NCBI RefSeq assembly: GCF_963966145.1
Contig: NC_091048.1
Span: forward strand, 26,288,001-26,352,000
Length of the DNA stretch: 64,000 nucleotides
Direction: 5' to 3'
Origin: Tenebrio molitor
Lineage: Eukaryota > Arthropoda > Insecta > Coleoptera > Tenebrionidae
The translations under genes were made by a program, and so were the position numbers. Below, piece after piece: positions 50,900-63,525 of the stretch. The notes under the pieces were generated by a model. That model was not told the origin of the DNA. It worked only from the letters and a program-made list of their open reading frames with translations, and did not search any database. Position 1 is the stretch's first letter, and each line of letters begins with the position of its first letter.

Positions 50900-53800
50900 C
50901 TGCAACACAAGCAAACAGTTAGGCGGGTGGAATGCGGCGGAACGGCGTTATTTTACCTTCCGACGGAACGGAAAACAGCCCTCGTTTTCCGTCGTCGTGA
51001 CGGGCTGGAGTATGAGGTCGCTGCTTCGTGTACCGTACGGACCGAACACGTTCAATTGTCTAAAACAGTCAGTTTCTATCATCTCGCTCTGCCACGGTAT
51101 CGACACACAACCACTGTTGAACTTGTGGTAGAAGGAGGTGTCGTTCTCGTCGATGTTGACGCCCTTCACCGTTGAGAACTGTTCGATGTCGAGGACGTCC
51201 TTCGCGTAGACCGCGTGCGGCTGAAATACAAAAAGAAAAAACACCAAAATTGACTACCTTCTTCATTCTTAACTTCTTGATGTGATTAAAAACTGACTAA
51301 CTGAATTGTGAGGAAACTCGTGGAACTTTGTGCATTTAGCCGAGGACGATTCGACCTTAATGATCCTTCTTTGTGTCTGACAATGAAATTATTACAATTT
51401 ATGCATTTTAAGTAGGAAACTTTTCGAAGCGCTAAGTTTCTCCAAAAATGACGGACTCTTTCACAACACTTATTTTCCAGTTCTTTCACAATTCGCTGTC
51501 TTCCTTAATTTCGTTAAATATGACAAAGTTCTCTTGAATAGAATTCGTACATTGAAAACGCCCTTTTCGACAAACTGAACATCTTACGCATTCTCAAATC
51601 ACTTGAATTTTTTTTCTACATGCCCAGAAAGCGCAACTTTCTTCTCGCAAAATAGGTTTTTCTTCTCTAGAGAGGAAAAAAATGTAGTGTTGCATGATTG
51701 CCATTGAATGTTGTTTCGCAAAAAATATTCTAAAAAGAATAAGTAAATTCATTACCTTGTTAAAAAAATTTATTTACTGCTGAAATACTTTAAATGAATT
51801 ACATATACAGTGAGCGGCAAAAGTATGGAATAAATTCATTAAAAATTAAACAAAATTTTTTTCAAAAAAAATCTTTGGACAGATCAATTTTAGTTTATAA
51901 AAATACATATTTTAATGCAAAATAAAATTCGAAACAGTCATTTGTTTTCGAGTTATGACGTCATCGATAGTTTTTTTAAATGGAAAGCCCCTATTTTTTT
52001 TCTTGATTCTGATAGCTCATTTAATTGTCTAAACGGCAGTATAAAAATTTTGTTACCTTACATAAGGAAATTTTTGAGAAAAAAAAAATAAATTTGGAAA
52101 AAATAAATTTTATAACGAACAAAAACAAGTCAAAAACTGTGTTAGTAAGTATTTAAAATTATGGAATTAAATGTTTGATTTGCCAACCCCCAGCTTGTTG
52201 ACAATAAGCAAGTTTATGAAGAAATTCCCTCTGTTTTAGTTTTATCTAGTTTTATCCCCGCACCCAATCAAAATTAAAATTTCTATACGTTGTGTTTCTG
52301 TTAAATGAGTCATTTTCGAAAACGCTTTGTAAAACAAATAACACATACCAATGAAATTGACAATAACATTTGACTGTTTGATTTACCTACTTGATTTTTT
52401 GACTTGTTTTTGTTCGTTATAAAATTTATTTTTTCCAACTTTAGTATTTTTTTTCTCAAAAATTTTCTTATGTAAGATAACAAAATTTTTATACTGTCAT
52501 TTAGACAATTAAAAGGGCTATCAGAATCAAGAAAAAAAATAGGGGGTTTCCATTTAAAAAAACTATCGATGACGTGATAACTCGAAAACAAATGACTGCT
52601 TGGAATTTTCTTTGATACTAAAACATGTATTTTTATAAACTAAAATTGACCTGTTCAAAGATTTTTTTGAAAAAAATTTTGTTTAATTTTTAATGAATTT
52701 ATTCCATACTTTTGCCGCTCACTGTATAATTGTTTTGTACTTTTCTTGTACATTATTTTTATAAATTGTAGATTCAATCAGAGTACATTGGCAACACTGT
52801 TAAACTCTTGACCTGCAAGTTGTCACTTTGTGACGTAAGGTCATGTGACATATTCACGAGACGAAAAAGAGAAGAAAAAAAATTGCAACAGGTAGAAAAA
52901 ATTAAATAATTAATTGGTTAATATGGAAGTGTTTATAAGTCAGGTTCGACGGAATATTCTGCCTGTTAATCCATTCTCGAAAATTAAAATGATTTCAACT
53001 TTTGATAAAACAATTTAAAATCCCTTGTTAGTGTCAAATTCGCTATAAAGTCCATTCAAAAATCCAAAAACCACCAACGTCGCATTTTCCTCGATAATTA
53101 CTATCGGCAACGCTGTTTAGTGTAAAATTTGGTGAGAATTGTAATTTTTAAGTGTTTATTAAATGTCTTGTTTTTCGGGGCATGTTGAAGTAAAAATATG
53201 TAATAAGAATCAATAAATAAATGAAACGTGGTGCTAATAAAACAATATAAACGGAATTCAAAGCAATTGAATTTTTTTTAATCAAATAAATGTCATAATT
53301 TATAGTTACCAACATAGTATGAAAAAATATCTACCAAGGGTTTTTTTAATTTTACCAATCTAAAGCAACAGGTGGTGGTTTTTTGATTTTTGAATGGACT
53401 TTAAGTGACTCTCACTTTTGATAAATGGAATCTACATTAAGATTTTCTTCAAGATGTTCTAGTTTTCCTAGTTATACTGTAAATGACATCAACTTTGGAA
53501 TTGGGATGTGTTTTGGGTCACTTTAAAATTGCTTGTCTGTTCTGTTATAACTTCTCTTGAAATGACTTAAATTCTTTATCAACGGAACACTCAAAGTATT
53601 CATTCATTCTTGTTTTTTTTTACGACATCCTTAGCTATGTCGCTGCATATTATTTGTGATTAATTATTAATCTCGATTTTGATTAAAAAAAAAAATCTAT
53701 AGACACCCTGACATAACAAATATGGATACACATTTACTTTACAAGTTTTTTTTTTCTAGAATTCTTTTTTCCCTGTTATTTTTTCAGCTACCGGGTGACT

Positions 53801-56800
53801 TTTAACGATCGAAATTATTTTTGTTCGGTTGATGTTGGTATACTTGACTGTCAAATTCAAATATGACAGTTCCAAAGTCAAAATAAATCAAATTGTCATT
53901 ATTTATTTCTAGAATCTTAAAGCGTACCAATTCGGGAGTGCCAACACACTAAATTTGTCTCAATCTTTAAATCACCCGCTATAAATTGTCACAGTTGTGG
54001 TACTAAAAGTGTGTGTAAGAAATAGTCTCGGAAAGTAAAATGTGCAAACTTTTCTATCTAATAAAATATACACGTTTACTTTCTTACACAAAACATCATT
54101 TAATTTTGACCCTACTTGAAAAGCTCCCTACTTCGGGGGTCGCACACCTAAAAATTCTATTTTTTCCCGTGTGAAACAAAAAAATTTTTTGCCAGCCGGC
54201 TATAAATAAATGAATTGCGGCGCGCTTGTCAATTAACAATCACGATTGAATTTTCAACCGTGATTGGTGATTAAATTCGCGAATCGATTAAATTAATTTT
54301 CCAATAAATTTTTTCCTCGATTATACCACTCAACAAAAAAAAAATCAACACCGGCACCACCGGCGGTACTCACGTCTGGCACGAAGGGCGGCTCTACCAT
54401 CCCCGCCTCGAGCCTCGTCCAGTTCAGGCTCTGGAAGAAGGAGTGTTGTTTAACAATCGCTGCCCCATACCTCCCCGCCTTGCCCCCGAGTCGCTGGACC
54501 GGACTCTTGGCTAACAACTGTTGGCACAATGATTTGGCATCTTCGCTAAATTTAACCGAATACTTTTCCTGGTCGGATTTCACCCGCCTGTCCACCTCCT
54601 CCCGCTTCACCTTCTCCTTCCGCGCCCTGAAGGGCGCCTGGCCCTCGATCATCTCGTAGAGGAGGCAGCCGAAGCTGAACCAGTCCGGGCTGAATGTGTA
54701 GCGCTCGTTGTCTATCACTTCGGGCGCTAAAACACCGGACGGTTAAAAATGGGACAAAACAAACTACCAAACTACCTACCCATGTAACCTACGGTGCCGA
54801 CTCTACCTCTAACGAACTCTCCTTCGGGGATGTCTACCGCTAAACCTAAGTCTGAGATCCTTACGTGACCTGCGTCGTCTAGGAGGATGTTTTCTGGCTT
54901 GCAGTCTCTATACACGATGCCCTGCAAAAGATGGTACATGCTCTTGAAATGTAACCAACACGTGAAAAACAAAAGTCTAGTCGTAGATTGATTCACACAC
55001 TCGTAAGCTAGCTAAATATTGTTGACGGGTCACGCACCCGTAATCGATGAATTAAGCTACGACTCGTTTTTGTTTTTCGGTGGGGTTTTGCCTGAATTGA
55101 CGGGATCGCTGTGACCCCCCCGGGTTAACAGAGTCGATAAGAACCGAAATTCGACTCGATCCGGGGCAAATAAGAAATTTATTGGGCTTAATTGAAACCG
55201 CGAAATTCCCATGTTCGCCGTTATTGGAGATGACGCAGTTAGGTTGGGGAGTAGTTGGTCTCTGGTCGATTACCGCGCCAAGGTTCTCTTATCTCCGCAA
55301 GAAAATTATTTCCAATGCGGTTTACATTTTGTCGTGTGCTAATCTCGAGTGACCTTCCGTCCGAGAAAATCGATAGGGGGCAATAAAAAGAAATCAAGCT
55401 GGGAACAACCACGAGGCTATTACCTCTGAAAGCGTGGCGAGAGAGGAGGGAAAAAATCCAATCGAGAATCTAATACGGCAAAATAGGTGACTCCATTACA
55501 CAAGTACCGCAAAATAATCAAACGCCGGTCGAAATGTCGCGTCTCGACGGTCTAATGGCTTTTTGTTATTGGCAATTTGGCGTTTGTTTTTAAAGTCTCC
55601 CCGCCGACATTATCAATCCTGCTATCGCTAAAAAAAACGAGCGGTGGTACAGACGAAGCTCCGGGAACGTGCGCCTTCAAAATGGCGTTGCGATTATCTC
55701 AAGACTCTTCCTGTTTTGCCGTTCTAATCAGCTGGAAAAAAAATGACACCGGTCTAGGGCAGCGATAACGCTGTATCCACGCAACGTTCTCGTATTGTCC
55801 ACGGACGTGTGGGCTGCGGCCTTCGGAACTGACGTCTCAGCTTTGTTCGACGATTTATGTCACGTGATTAGAAATGTCAATGTCACTGTCAATACTACCA
55901 ACGTGATGTCATCGCAAATGTTTCTTACGTCGGAAATTTGCCACATACAATACATAGTGTAACCATACTACACTACACAAACCAACGGTAAATCGATGTC
56001 ATTATTTAGTTGCCTAATGTAATTTAAAATGAAAAAAAAAAATTGTTACAAATAATTTAAATCAATTCACCCCACAATATACAGGTGTCTCAGTTAAAAC
56101 TTTCGAGCCTAATAACTCAGTTATTTTCCAGCAGATTTTTGTGAAATTTAAAATGAAAATATTTTAGACGGTGAAGAATAATATCCTATTAATGCAATCA
56201 CCCAAGTCTTAAAAACGTAATTTTTACATGCCTTTTTAAAATGTTGAATCAATTAAGATTTACATAAAAAATTGATCGTCAATAAAAAAATGCTGTAGGG
56301 AAAAACTCGTGCTTGAAAGGCGTCTGGTTTGCAAGAAAAAAAGCAAAAAACTGTGTTAAACGTGGCTACAAATGCAAAAGCGTAGACACGTATGAAACAA
56401 AGGCGCAATTTTGCAGAATTTTGGTCATCCCTTTTCGTAGAAGCGCAGGTGACATATTTGACGTTTATCTTGCTAACCTTACAAACACTTACAAAGTTAA
56501 AAACAACATTTGGACGTAATTTATTATACTGGATGCTTTAATTCTTCCATAAAGGACTAAAACACGATCGGGATATTTTAGCAAGGTAATTTAGTTCACG
56601 TACGCTTCCTGTGTCTTCAAATAAATTGACGACTCTCTTAACCTTACATTTTGTAAAGCCTACATTTGGATAATGTTCCACGAGAAAACGAACTGTGTCA
56701 TTGAAGTTCTTACGACACTCTCCATAGGCAATTTTTTTTCCTTTTTCAACAATATTGAAATTTTTGCCGCTGTAGTCTATTTTTAGAGTATTTTCAATAA

Positions 56801-59800
56801 ATTTTCACAATTTGACGTTTCTAATAAAGCGCGCCCAATTTTGACAGACTTTAAAGGGTGTACAACACGATATACACAAGAACTGGTACGCCCACTTCCC
56901 TATACTTCTCTAATAAATAAGCGTGTCAAAAAAGCACCCCAGGTGTGAGCTTCAAAAGTTACTACTAGATGGCGCTGTATGTACGAGGGACCATGGCCTA
57001 CTAAATCTGAACTGCGCTGCGCTTATTACGGCCGTAACAAACTAGCTGAATGATTGATTCGGCTAACCTCAAAAAATCTACCCTTAACTAGCGCCATCTC
57101 TTTAAAGATATTAAACTACAAATCAACTAAATTGCCACAATAATTTAAATTTCCTTGAATTTCATCACGGTTGAAGTACAAACAAGGGAAAATAGTGCGT
57201 TACATGCGGAGAAAATAACAACAGTTATTTTCAAATTCCCAGCAACCTCCAAACCAAATCCGAAATTAATAAAATTATAAAAAAATAAATAAATGAAACA
57301 TTTCACTGTGATACATGTCTCTTCTTTATTATCTACAGCAACTCCAGGACCCTTGTTACGATTAGTTTGGCTTCAAGACCGTGGGGTCTGTAAATTTGTG
57401 GGGCTTTTAAAAAACTTTGCTAATATTGCCACACAAATATTATCATATTTAATTCCAAAAAAATCCTTGTCAGCCACTGGTTACTACTTTGCATCCACAT
57501 TTAATACAGAATTCCATATTTACCTGTGATAAACACAAAGCTAAAATTTGTATAGTTATTATCCAATTATTAATGAAACCAATTTTAAACATTTGTTTAT
57601 AAAAAAAAAAACAGATTACATAAAAACGAAATCCATTCAGAATAAAATCACAAGTAGGAAGGTTTTAAAATTATAAACTTACAAGAAAGGTATTGTCTTC
57701 CTGCAGATAGATAGTTTTACTTTTAATTTTTCTACTGTGCTCTATCCATTTTCAGATTTTGCAATTCCATTTAATATATAAATATTACGTTTCATAATTT
57801 GATTATTGTAATTATTAGGTATTCTTACGTTCATGAAACGTATTCGTGAAAATTTATTTTGCGTCAAAATGACAAAATAGAAAGTGTTAACCTAACAAAA
57901 TAAACACGTTATGTGATTGTGATTGGATAATTTCAATTCAAATTACATTTTTCTTTTCCATTTGGCTAACAGATGGAGTTGGTTAAGGGTACATTTTTTG
58001 AGGTTAGCGGAATCAATTGCTCCATTGAAAATCCGAGCTTTGTTACGGCCGTAATAAGCGTAGCGCAGTTCAGATTTAGTAGGCCATGGAGGGACTTAAG
58101 GTACTATTCACAAAGGTATCGCCAACGGTGCAGAGATATATCTCCCTCTCTTTTAATTTCGAGCAATGTTAAGTAAATCTGTTTTGACACGATACAAAAA
58201 TCCCGTAAAATTGTGTACTGCTATCTTTGTCACACTTACTGGATTTATCGATAATGTCCTCTCTTTTAATTTCGAGACGAAAAATTATGGAGCGGAATGG
58301 CGCTACCTTCTAAAGATATAGTACCTTAGAGGGACTGTCATTTATGAGTTTTGAATAAGGATATATCCATATTTACAGGTTTTATATTGCCACAAAGCAC
58401 ACACTTTTTCATTTTTAGCAAAAATCAAAATTGTCTAATATTTGAAACTTTGAAATTTAACGTACAAAGTTCAACAGTGACAGTCCCCGAAACAGACTCT
58501 GCCATCTAGCGAATTTTTATGAACTATTTTGCGGGCTCCAGCTAGCCCTAAATTTGGCTCTCAAAATGGCGGTGAGTGGGTATACCAGTCTTCTTTCTAT
58601 CGTGGTGTACAAAATGTTGCTTGGCATAAATTGTTTCAAAAGTTAACTGCTCAAATACCTTCAAATTTTTCACTAAATTTTTAACGACAAAATCTAATCT
58701 TTTCGTTGAATCAGACAAGTGATTTACTTAATTGTTTGTGTAGACCCCTATTTTTTAATGTTTAACAATCTAATAATAATCGAGCATAATTTTCGATAAA
58801 GGAAACATGTGTTAAAATTACATTTTTTAACTTGAGGTAATTTTATTATTACTAATTGAACTTTCACGGTCTAAAACGTCTGCATTTTAAATTTCATAAA
58901 AATCCGTTGGCAAATAACCGAGATATTAGGCTCGAAAGTCTTAGCTGAGCTGAGACACCCTGTATTTCGTTTGAATCACTAAATTTTATGCAAAATTATA
59001 AAAACAAATGTTCTCTGACCAATATTGTGGCAGTAAAGCGTAATTTCTGTCAGTAGTCTTTGAACTGTCATTTAAACATTTGGTCTTTGAAATGTCCAAA
59101 TATGTATTGTAAAATGTGAGTGGGTTGTGCTCTAGTTATTCCTTTAATCCTCCAGTTTCCTCAGATTCTGGAAGCTTTCCAGTCGATTTTCCTTTATTTA
59201 CACTTCCAGCCTGAGCAAATCTGTTGATTACATCTGTAATATGGACTACTGAAGACATTTTGTAACGTATTCATTCTTCATTATGTAACGTATTCTTTCG
59301 TGCAGGCTGAATAACTTCACTCACCATTGTTGACTATTCCGTTTCAACAATAAGATGTTACAGTAAATATATCCTAAGTAGTCTTGAAACAACCTCTTCA
59401 ACTAACTCAGAACGTTTTAATTAACACTTTGAAAAATGATCAACAACGAAAACTGCAAAATGACAAGTGGGAGCTGTCAAATGTCAAAGTTACAAAATCT
59501 AGAAGAGGCGGCACATCTGTACGTGCACCGTAAATCACAGCCAACTACTAAGAAACATTTATAGTAACCCTGTATTTTTTGCCTGTCAGTGTGAAATGTC
59601 AAAAGTGATATTGTCAAATTGGTTCTTTGTCCAACTTCGTAATGTTCGTTTGATAAATAAAAGTTATGCAAAACTGGAGAGATATAAATAATCCTGTTGT
59701 CGTCGGTCGAGGGCCACTTCGCCCCGAAAACAAATTGGACGCGACTCGGTGCTCCCAACCGGGTCTTTTATTTAAAAATGTTCAAGTCGTCGAGACAGCT

Positions 59801-60533
59801 GTTCCATTTCTTGGTCGTTCTCGAATTAAACGTCGCGCAAATTAAGTCGCATAAAATTACTTACGTCAGGCGCTTTCTCCCCATTTCCATTATTTATTAA
59901 AAATTAAACAAACAGAGTGCAGGAGGGCTCGGTCGGGCCGGCTGCGACCAATCGCCGTCCGGAGGTGGCGATGGGTGGCGCCGATTTTCCGTTTTCGTTT
60001 CGATTATTTACGTTCGCCGTCTGAAAATCACGATTCGCCGGTGAAGCGATCGTTCTTGAGCCGGCGAACGAACAATCCGGACCGAGCGGTGTAATCAATC
60101 GGATCGACACCGTATCCCTCGCCACTCGAAACCCCGTCGGTTTATTTAATAACCGATATTTATCTGTATCCGGCGTCTATTTTCGCCGTGTTTATTTTGA
60201 CGTGGATTTTTCGTTCGGGGTACGCACCTGCTGGTGCAAGTGGTCGAGTCCGCAGACGACCTCCGCGGCGTAGAAGCGGGCCCGCGCGATGTCCAGCCCC
60301 GGCTCGCCCCCCATGTTGTAAATGTGGAACTTGAGGTCGCCCCCGTTCATTATCGTCAGCACCAGGCAGAGGGCGTCCTTCGTCTCGTAAGCGTAGGCAA
60401 GATTCACGACGAACCGCGAATTGATCTTCTGCAAGATCTGCTTCTCGATCAGGACCATGGCCTCGCCCTTCCGCTTCTTTATCCGCTTCTTCTCCAGCTT
60501 CTTGCACGCGTACATCTTCCCGGTCGCTCTCAC
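50828..60533 (-). CDS. Gprk2: Gprk2: G-protein-coupled receptor kinase (GRK4/5/6 type), 5' part missing
   Basis: A Ser/Thr kinase of the AGC group that phosphorylates active receptors at the membrane and so desensitises them; in flies the orthologue also tunes Hedgehog signalling through Smoothened. Five exons (60228-60533, 54780-54921, 54374-54726, 50957-51220, 50828-50899) join in phase to 378 codons and TGA. Visible are the ATP Lys in MYACKK, the catalytic loop VYRDCKPEN, DLG in ISDLGLAV (GRKs have DLG, not DFG), APE in YMAPEVIDN, and the AGC tail with DVLDIEQFSTVKGVN and LNVFGPYG. A basic end (GCFPFRRK then KKQLPRTRPIPIN) fits GRK4/5/6 membrane binding and excludes the GRK2/3 PH-domain type. 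The glycine loop, RGS domain and N-terminal helix are absent and must lie right of 60533, probably outside the window. Confidence 0.94.
50957..51220 (-). CDS. Gprk2: Gprk2 exon: AGC tail
   Basis: Acceptor TTGTATTTCAG precedes PHAVYAKDVLDIEQFSTVKG, then SGCVSIPWQSEMIETDCFRQ, LNVFGPYG and GCFPFRRK. The donor GTAAAA is weak, phase 0; the intron is 57 bp. If unspliced, translation would add Val-Lys and stop at once. Confidence 0.92.
51806..52726. mobile_element. Tc1/mariner-like deletion derivative, copy B
   Basis: Same family, length and ends as copy A, in opposite orientation (the transposase-start relic reads on the minus strand around 52240-52313). It sits in the Gprk2 intron at 51221-54373. 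Confidence 0.8.
52727..54373. other. Gprk2 intron, remaining part
   Basis: AT-rich intron DNA apart from the possible MITE at 53789. ACCACCAACG and its complement GGTGGTTTTT around 53070 and 53370 suggest another decayed inverted element. No exon seen. Confidence 0.4.
53789..53983. mobile_element. Possible small MITE
   Basis: TACCGGGTGACTTTTAACGAT near 53789 mirrors ATCTTTAAATCACCCGCTA near 53965-53983; imperfect. Confidence 0.35.
54374..54726 (-). CDS. Gprk2: Gprk2 exon: kinase C-lobe
   Basis: Acceptor GTGTTTTAG precedes APEVIDNERYTFSPDWFSFG, then CLLYEMIEGQAPFRARKEKV, QQLLAKSPVQRLGG and RLEAGMVEPPFVPD, then GTGAGT (phase 0). Closes the catalytic domain. Confidence 0.95.
54780..54921 (-). 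CDS. Gprk2: Gprk2 exon: catalytic loop
   Basis: Acceptor ATCTTTTGCAG precedes GIVYRDCKPENILLDDAGHV, ISDLGLAVDIPEGEFVRGR and GTVGYM. The donor is ATGG then GTAGGT, phase 1. The next intron is 53 bp. Confidence 0.95.
56090..58964. mobile_element. 2.9 kb inverted-repeat element carrying a nested foldback
   Basis: Outer repeats of about 85 bp (left TACAGGTGTCTCAG, right CTGAGACACCCTGTA) include TTTCGAGCCTAATA mirrored near 58925-58940. Inside, 56991-57094 and 57978-58089 form a second inverted pair. Open frames inside are short and unrecognised. It lies in the Gprk2 intron 54922-60227. Confidence 0.65.
56991..58089. repeat. Nested foldback with ~105-bp arms
   Basis: CCATGGCCTACTAAATCTGA and GCGCTTATTACGGCCGTAAC on the left are mirrored at the right end (GTTACGGCCGTAATAAGCG to AGGCCATGG). 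The enclosed 0.9 kb is AT-rich and non-coding. Confidence 0.7.
58965..60227. other. Gprk2 intron, right part
   Basis: 59930-60227 is GC-rich next to the exon, with open frames on the minus strand that do not match GRKs. No repeats recognised. Confidence 0.4.
60228..60533 (-). CDS. Gprk2: Gprk2 exon: kinase N-lobe
   Basis: Acceptor CCTGTTTCAG precedes VRATGKMYACKKLEKKRIKK, then EKQILQKINSRFVVNLAYAY, LTIMNGGDLKFHIYNMGGEP and GLDHLHQQ, then GTGCGT. It is 102 codons, phase 0 at both ends. The preceding exon should end with the glycine loop; it was not found in 60541-63260. Confidence 0.94.
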
Positions 60534-61149
60534 CTGAAACAGGAGGACGTTAGCGACGGCAGAGGGCGCTTCTCGAAACGCAAACGAGGGCGAGACTCGA
60601 TCCCGCCTTCGATTTTCGTTCCTTTAACAATAATTGGACTTCGTACGAGGCGACATTTAGCTCGCTCCGTTAAACTTAATCTGGAGTTGTCATTCTAGAA
60701 AAATAAAAAGACAAAAGTACAAAATAAAGTTGGCGTGTAAACAGCAGAGCGTCGTGTCACGTCCACCAGGCATGACATCCAACCTAATCTCACAACGCGG
60801 AGCCAAAATTTAAAGAAAGAACAAACACATTTTGTTATCAATCAGAAAATGTTTTGTTAAATCAAAATTAAACTAAACGTTTCAATTTAATTTTTGAACG
60901 ATATTTATGCCAGGTGATTTGTTTTTGAGAAACACTATTTGAAAACACCTGTGGTAGACATGTGAGCATCGCAAAATAGTAAATTTTGAGCCAATCAGTG
61001 ATTTGGAAGAATATCAAACAACCAGTATCGCTTAGGAAAAACTGTGCTCCTTCTGAGCAGAAGAATCTCAAAAACAAAAAACAATGAGTGGATCGAAATA
61101 TAAAAAAGAAATTAAATAAATCCAAAAATTGGACTTCCAAATTAGTAAG

Positions 61150-61955
61150 GCCCGAGCCTCATGACTTTGGCGTGTCGCGTGACGACTTTAGCGTGTCGCA
61201 CTGCCCGTGTGGGGCACCGAAAGAAGTTTTGAGTTCAAGATCAGAGCCTGACGACGATCTGAGCGTGTCGCGTGACGATTTTAGCGTGTCCCACTGCCCG
61301 TGTGGAACACCAAAAAAAGTTTTCACTTCAAGGTCCGAGCCTGACGACGATTTGGGCGTGTCGCGTGACGATTTTAGCGTGTCGCACTGCCCGTGTGGAG
61401 CACCTAAAGAAGTTTTCACTTCAAAGTTCGAGCCTGACGACGATTTTAGCGTGTCGCGTGACGACTTTAGCGTGTCGCACTGCACCTAAAGAAGTTTTCA
61501 CTTCAAGGTCCGAGCCTGACGACGATTTGAGCGTGTCGCGTGACGATTTTAGCGTGTCGCACTGCCCGTGTGGAGCACCTAAAGAAGTTTTCACTTCAAA
61601 GTTCGAGCCTGACGACGATTTTAGCGTGTCGCGTGACGACTTTAGCGTGTCGCACTGCACCTAAAGAAGTTTTCACTTCAAGGTCCGAGCCTGACGACGA
61701 TTTGAGCGTGTCGCGTGACGATTTTAGCGTGTCGCACTGCCCGTGTGGAGCACCTAAAGAAGTTTTCACTTCAAGGTTCGAGCCTGACGACGATTTTAGC
61801 GTGTCGCGTGACGACTTTAGCGTGTCGCACTGCACCTAAAGAAGTTTTCACTTCAAGGTCCGAGCCTGACGACGATTTGAGCGTGTCGCGTGACGATTTT
61901 AGCGTGTCCCGTGAAAGTAATTCACTGCTCGTGTGATGCGCCTAAAGAAGTTTTC
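61150..61955. repeat. Dimeric tandem array, 93 + 82 bp
   Basis: GCCTGACGACGAT recurs at 61246, 61339, 61434, 61514, 61607, 61689, 61782 and 61864; later spacing alternates about 82 and 93, a higher-order unit of about 175 bp. The short unit lacks CCCGTGTGGAG. Frames stay open on both strands because unit lengths and codons suit them (repeating DDDLSVSRDDFSVSHC); no start context or splice sites support a gene. A related single copy lies at 23143-23230. Confidence 0.9.
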
Positions 61956-63260
61956 ACTTCAAAAATTAAAACAAATAATTTGTTTCTCCACATTCGCTCA
62001 GTAAAATTTATTCACCGAGATTAATTGGGAGTAAATTGAGACGAAGCAAACAAGATTTTGTTCAAAGGGCATCAAAGCATCTACATTAAATGTATCAATA
62101 TCTTAGATAATACCTGTTCACGTTGGAAAGAACAGCTGTGGTGCAAATGACTGACCTGTTACTATGACAACTCATATGAAAGTTAATGCCAAATGTGTGC
62201 GATTTGCACCACTGATGTTCAATCCAATGTGAACAGGATTTAGATGTCTTGAAATAAAATTGTCTAAATTTTCTTAATCTTTTGTTTCTACGAGTATGCT
62301 AGCGTAAAATACTAACAGATCGTTAGTAACTGCAGAATTTTACCTCTTTTTAAGAAGTGGATGAATCAGAGCGACCTTCCACTTCTTAACAGACAGACTT
62401 CCAAGCAACTCATTATGCAGCATCGTTTCCACATTTTTGCGATGACTCTATCGTGACCGCAACATCTGATTTAAGACCAGAAATTATTTCTCCCATCTAG
62501 TAGTTCATTCTTGGAAGACGGAATTGGAAAATATTATTTCTATTTTTTTTGCCTCTGCTTCTTTCAACGTTGGTTGTTATTTTCACGTCAGATAAATCCG
62601 TCTTTTGTCTCGTCCAATTCGCAACAATTTAAAGCTTCTTAAGTGTTTACAACAAAACTACTTGTATTTACTCAAGTGATTGATACGTTTTTGCATCATT
62701 TCCTTTAATGACATAAGTTTACTGACATGTGACATATGAGATGGCAAAAGGTGCATAAATGTCAAGCAAATACACATTTACATCAAGAAGAATTTCTTTT
62801 GGCTGACATTCTTATCGATTTGGAGTCGTGTACCAAAACTGCAAGGACTTGGACGAGCGTGATTCAGTGGCACCTTCGGTGGCGCATTTCAACCGCGGAC
62901 ACACCCGCCGAAGGCCGAACGCACCGGACTGTCCGGAATATTGTGAGATTAATAATTATCGGAACATTAATCATGTTGCACTTTTGCGTGACCAAATATG
63001 GATGTTTGTTGGTGCGAACGGAACGTTGTAAAAGAAGGGGTGTCGTAATGGCTTAGGCCGCGGTCTGTTTCGTTCGGGACGAAATTAGCGCAACTAGTTT
63101 CGCCTAATAGGATGACGGAGTAAAGTTGAAACGGGATTTGTCTTGGTGACGCGGGGGCCTTGTTTGTCTAGGAGAGGGTTATAAAGATTAATATTTGCCG
63201 GATTTGGCAAGATCGGGGTAATGAATGCGGACGCGAAACTCGCAACACAAAAACACTCAC
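61956..63260. other. No gene recognised
   Basis: AT-rich; 62830-63060 is GC-richer with overlapping open frames on the plus strand but no known motif. Probably part of a long Gprk2 intron. Confidence 0.4.
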
Positions 63261-63525
63261 GCTGTCTGACTAATCAGCGGATCGCTGTTGACAATTGTTT
63301 TAATTTCATCAAAATTATCACCGATGCTATTTTTTTGTACGGCTTTTTTTACACAAGTTACAAGCCAAAATAATAAAGTGACATGTTTACTTTTATCAAC
63401 GTCGATAACATTATTCTCGTCTATGTTTTGGGTAGCTTTTAAGCCTCGAGCACTTTGGGGTTTCTCGCATGTTTCCCTTTTTTTTCCCAAATTAATTACT
63501 GGGGGAACTTTGCCTGCCAAGTATC
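63261..63525 (-). CDS. Unidentified spliced-looking exon
   Basis: Minus-strand open frame bounded by a good acceptor (T-rich tract then TTTTTTTAG) and a good donor (ACAGC then GTGAGT). It enters in phase 1, leaves with two extra bases, and encodes about 88 residues beginning GYLAGKVPPVINLGKKRETC and ending IVNSDPLISQTA. No family is recognised. Its exit phase does not join the Gprk2 exon at 60533, so it belongs to another gene, to Gprk2 through a missing exon, or to chance. Confidence 0.35.

Noticed and set aside
61088..61936. Repeat-protein gene in the tandem array
   Set aside because: Frames are open on both strands through repeat periodicity; no start, promoter or splice evidence.
62736..63056. 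106-codon plus-strand frame
   Set aside because: A second frame is open over the same stretch and neither has recognisable domains or splice context.
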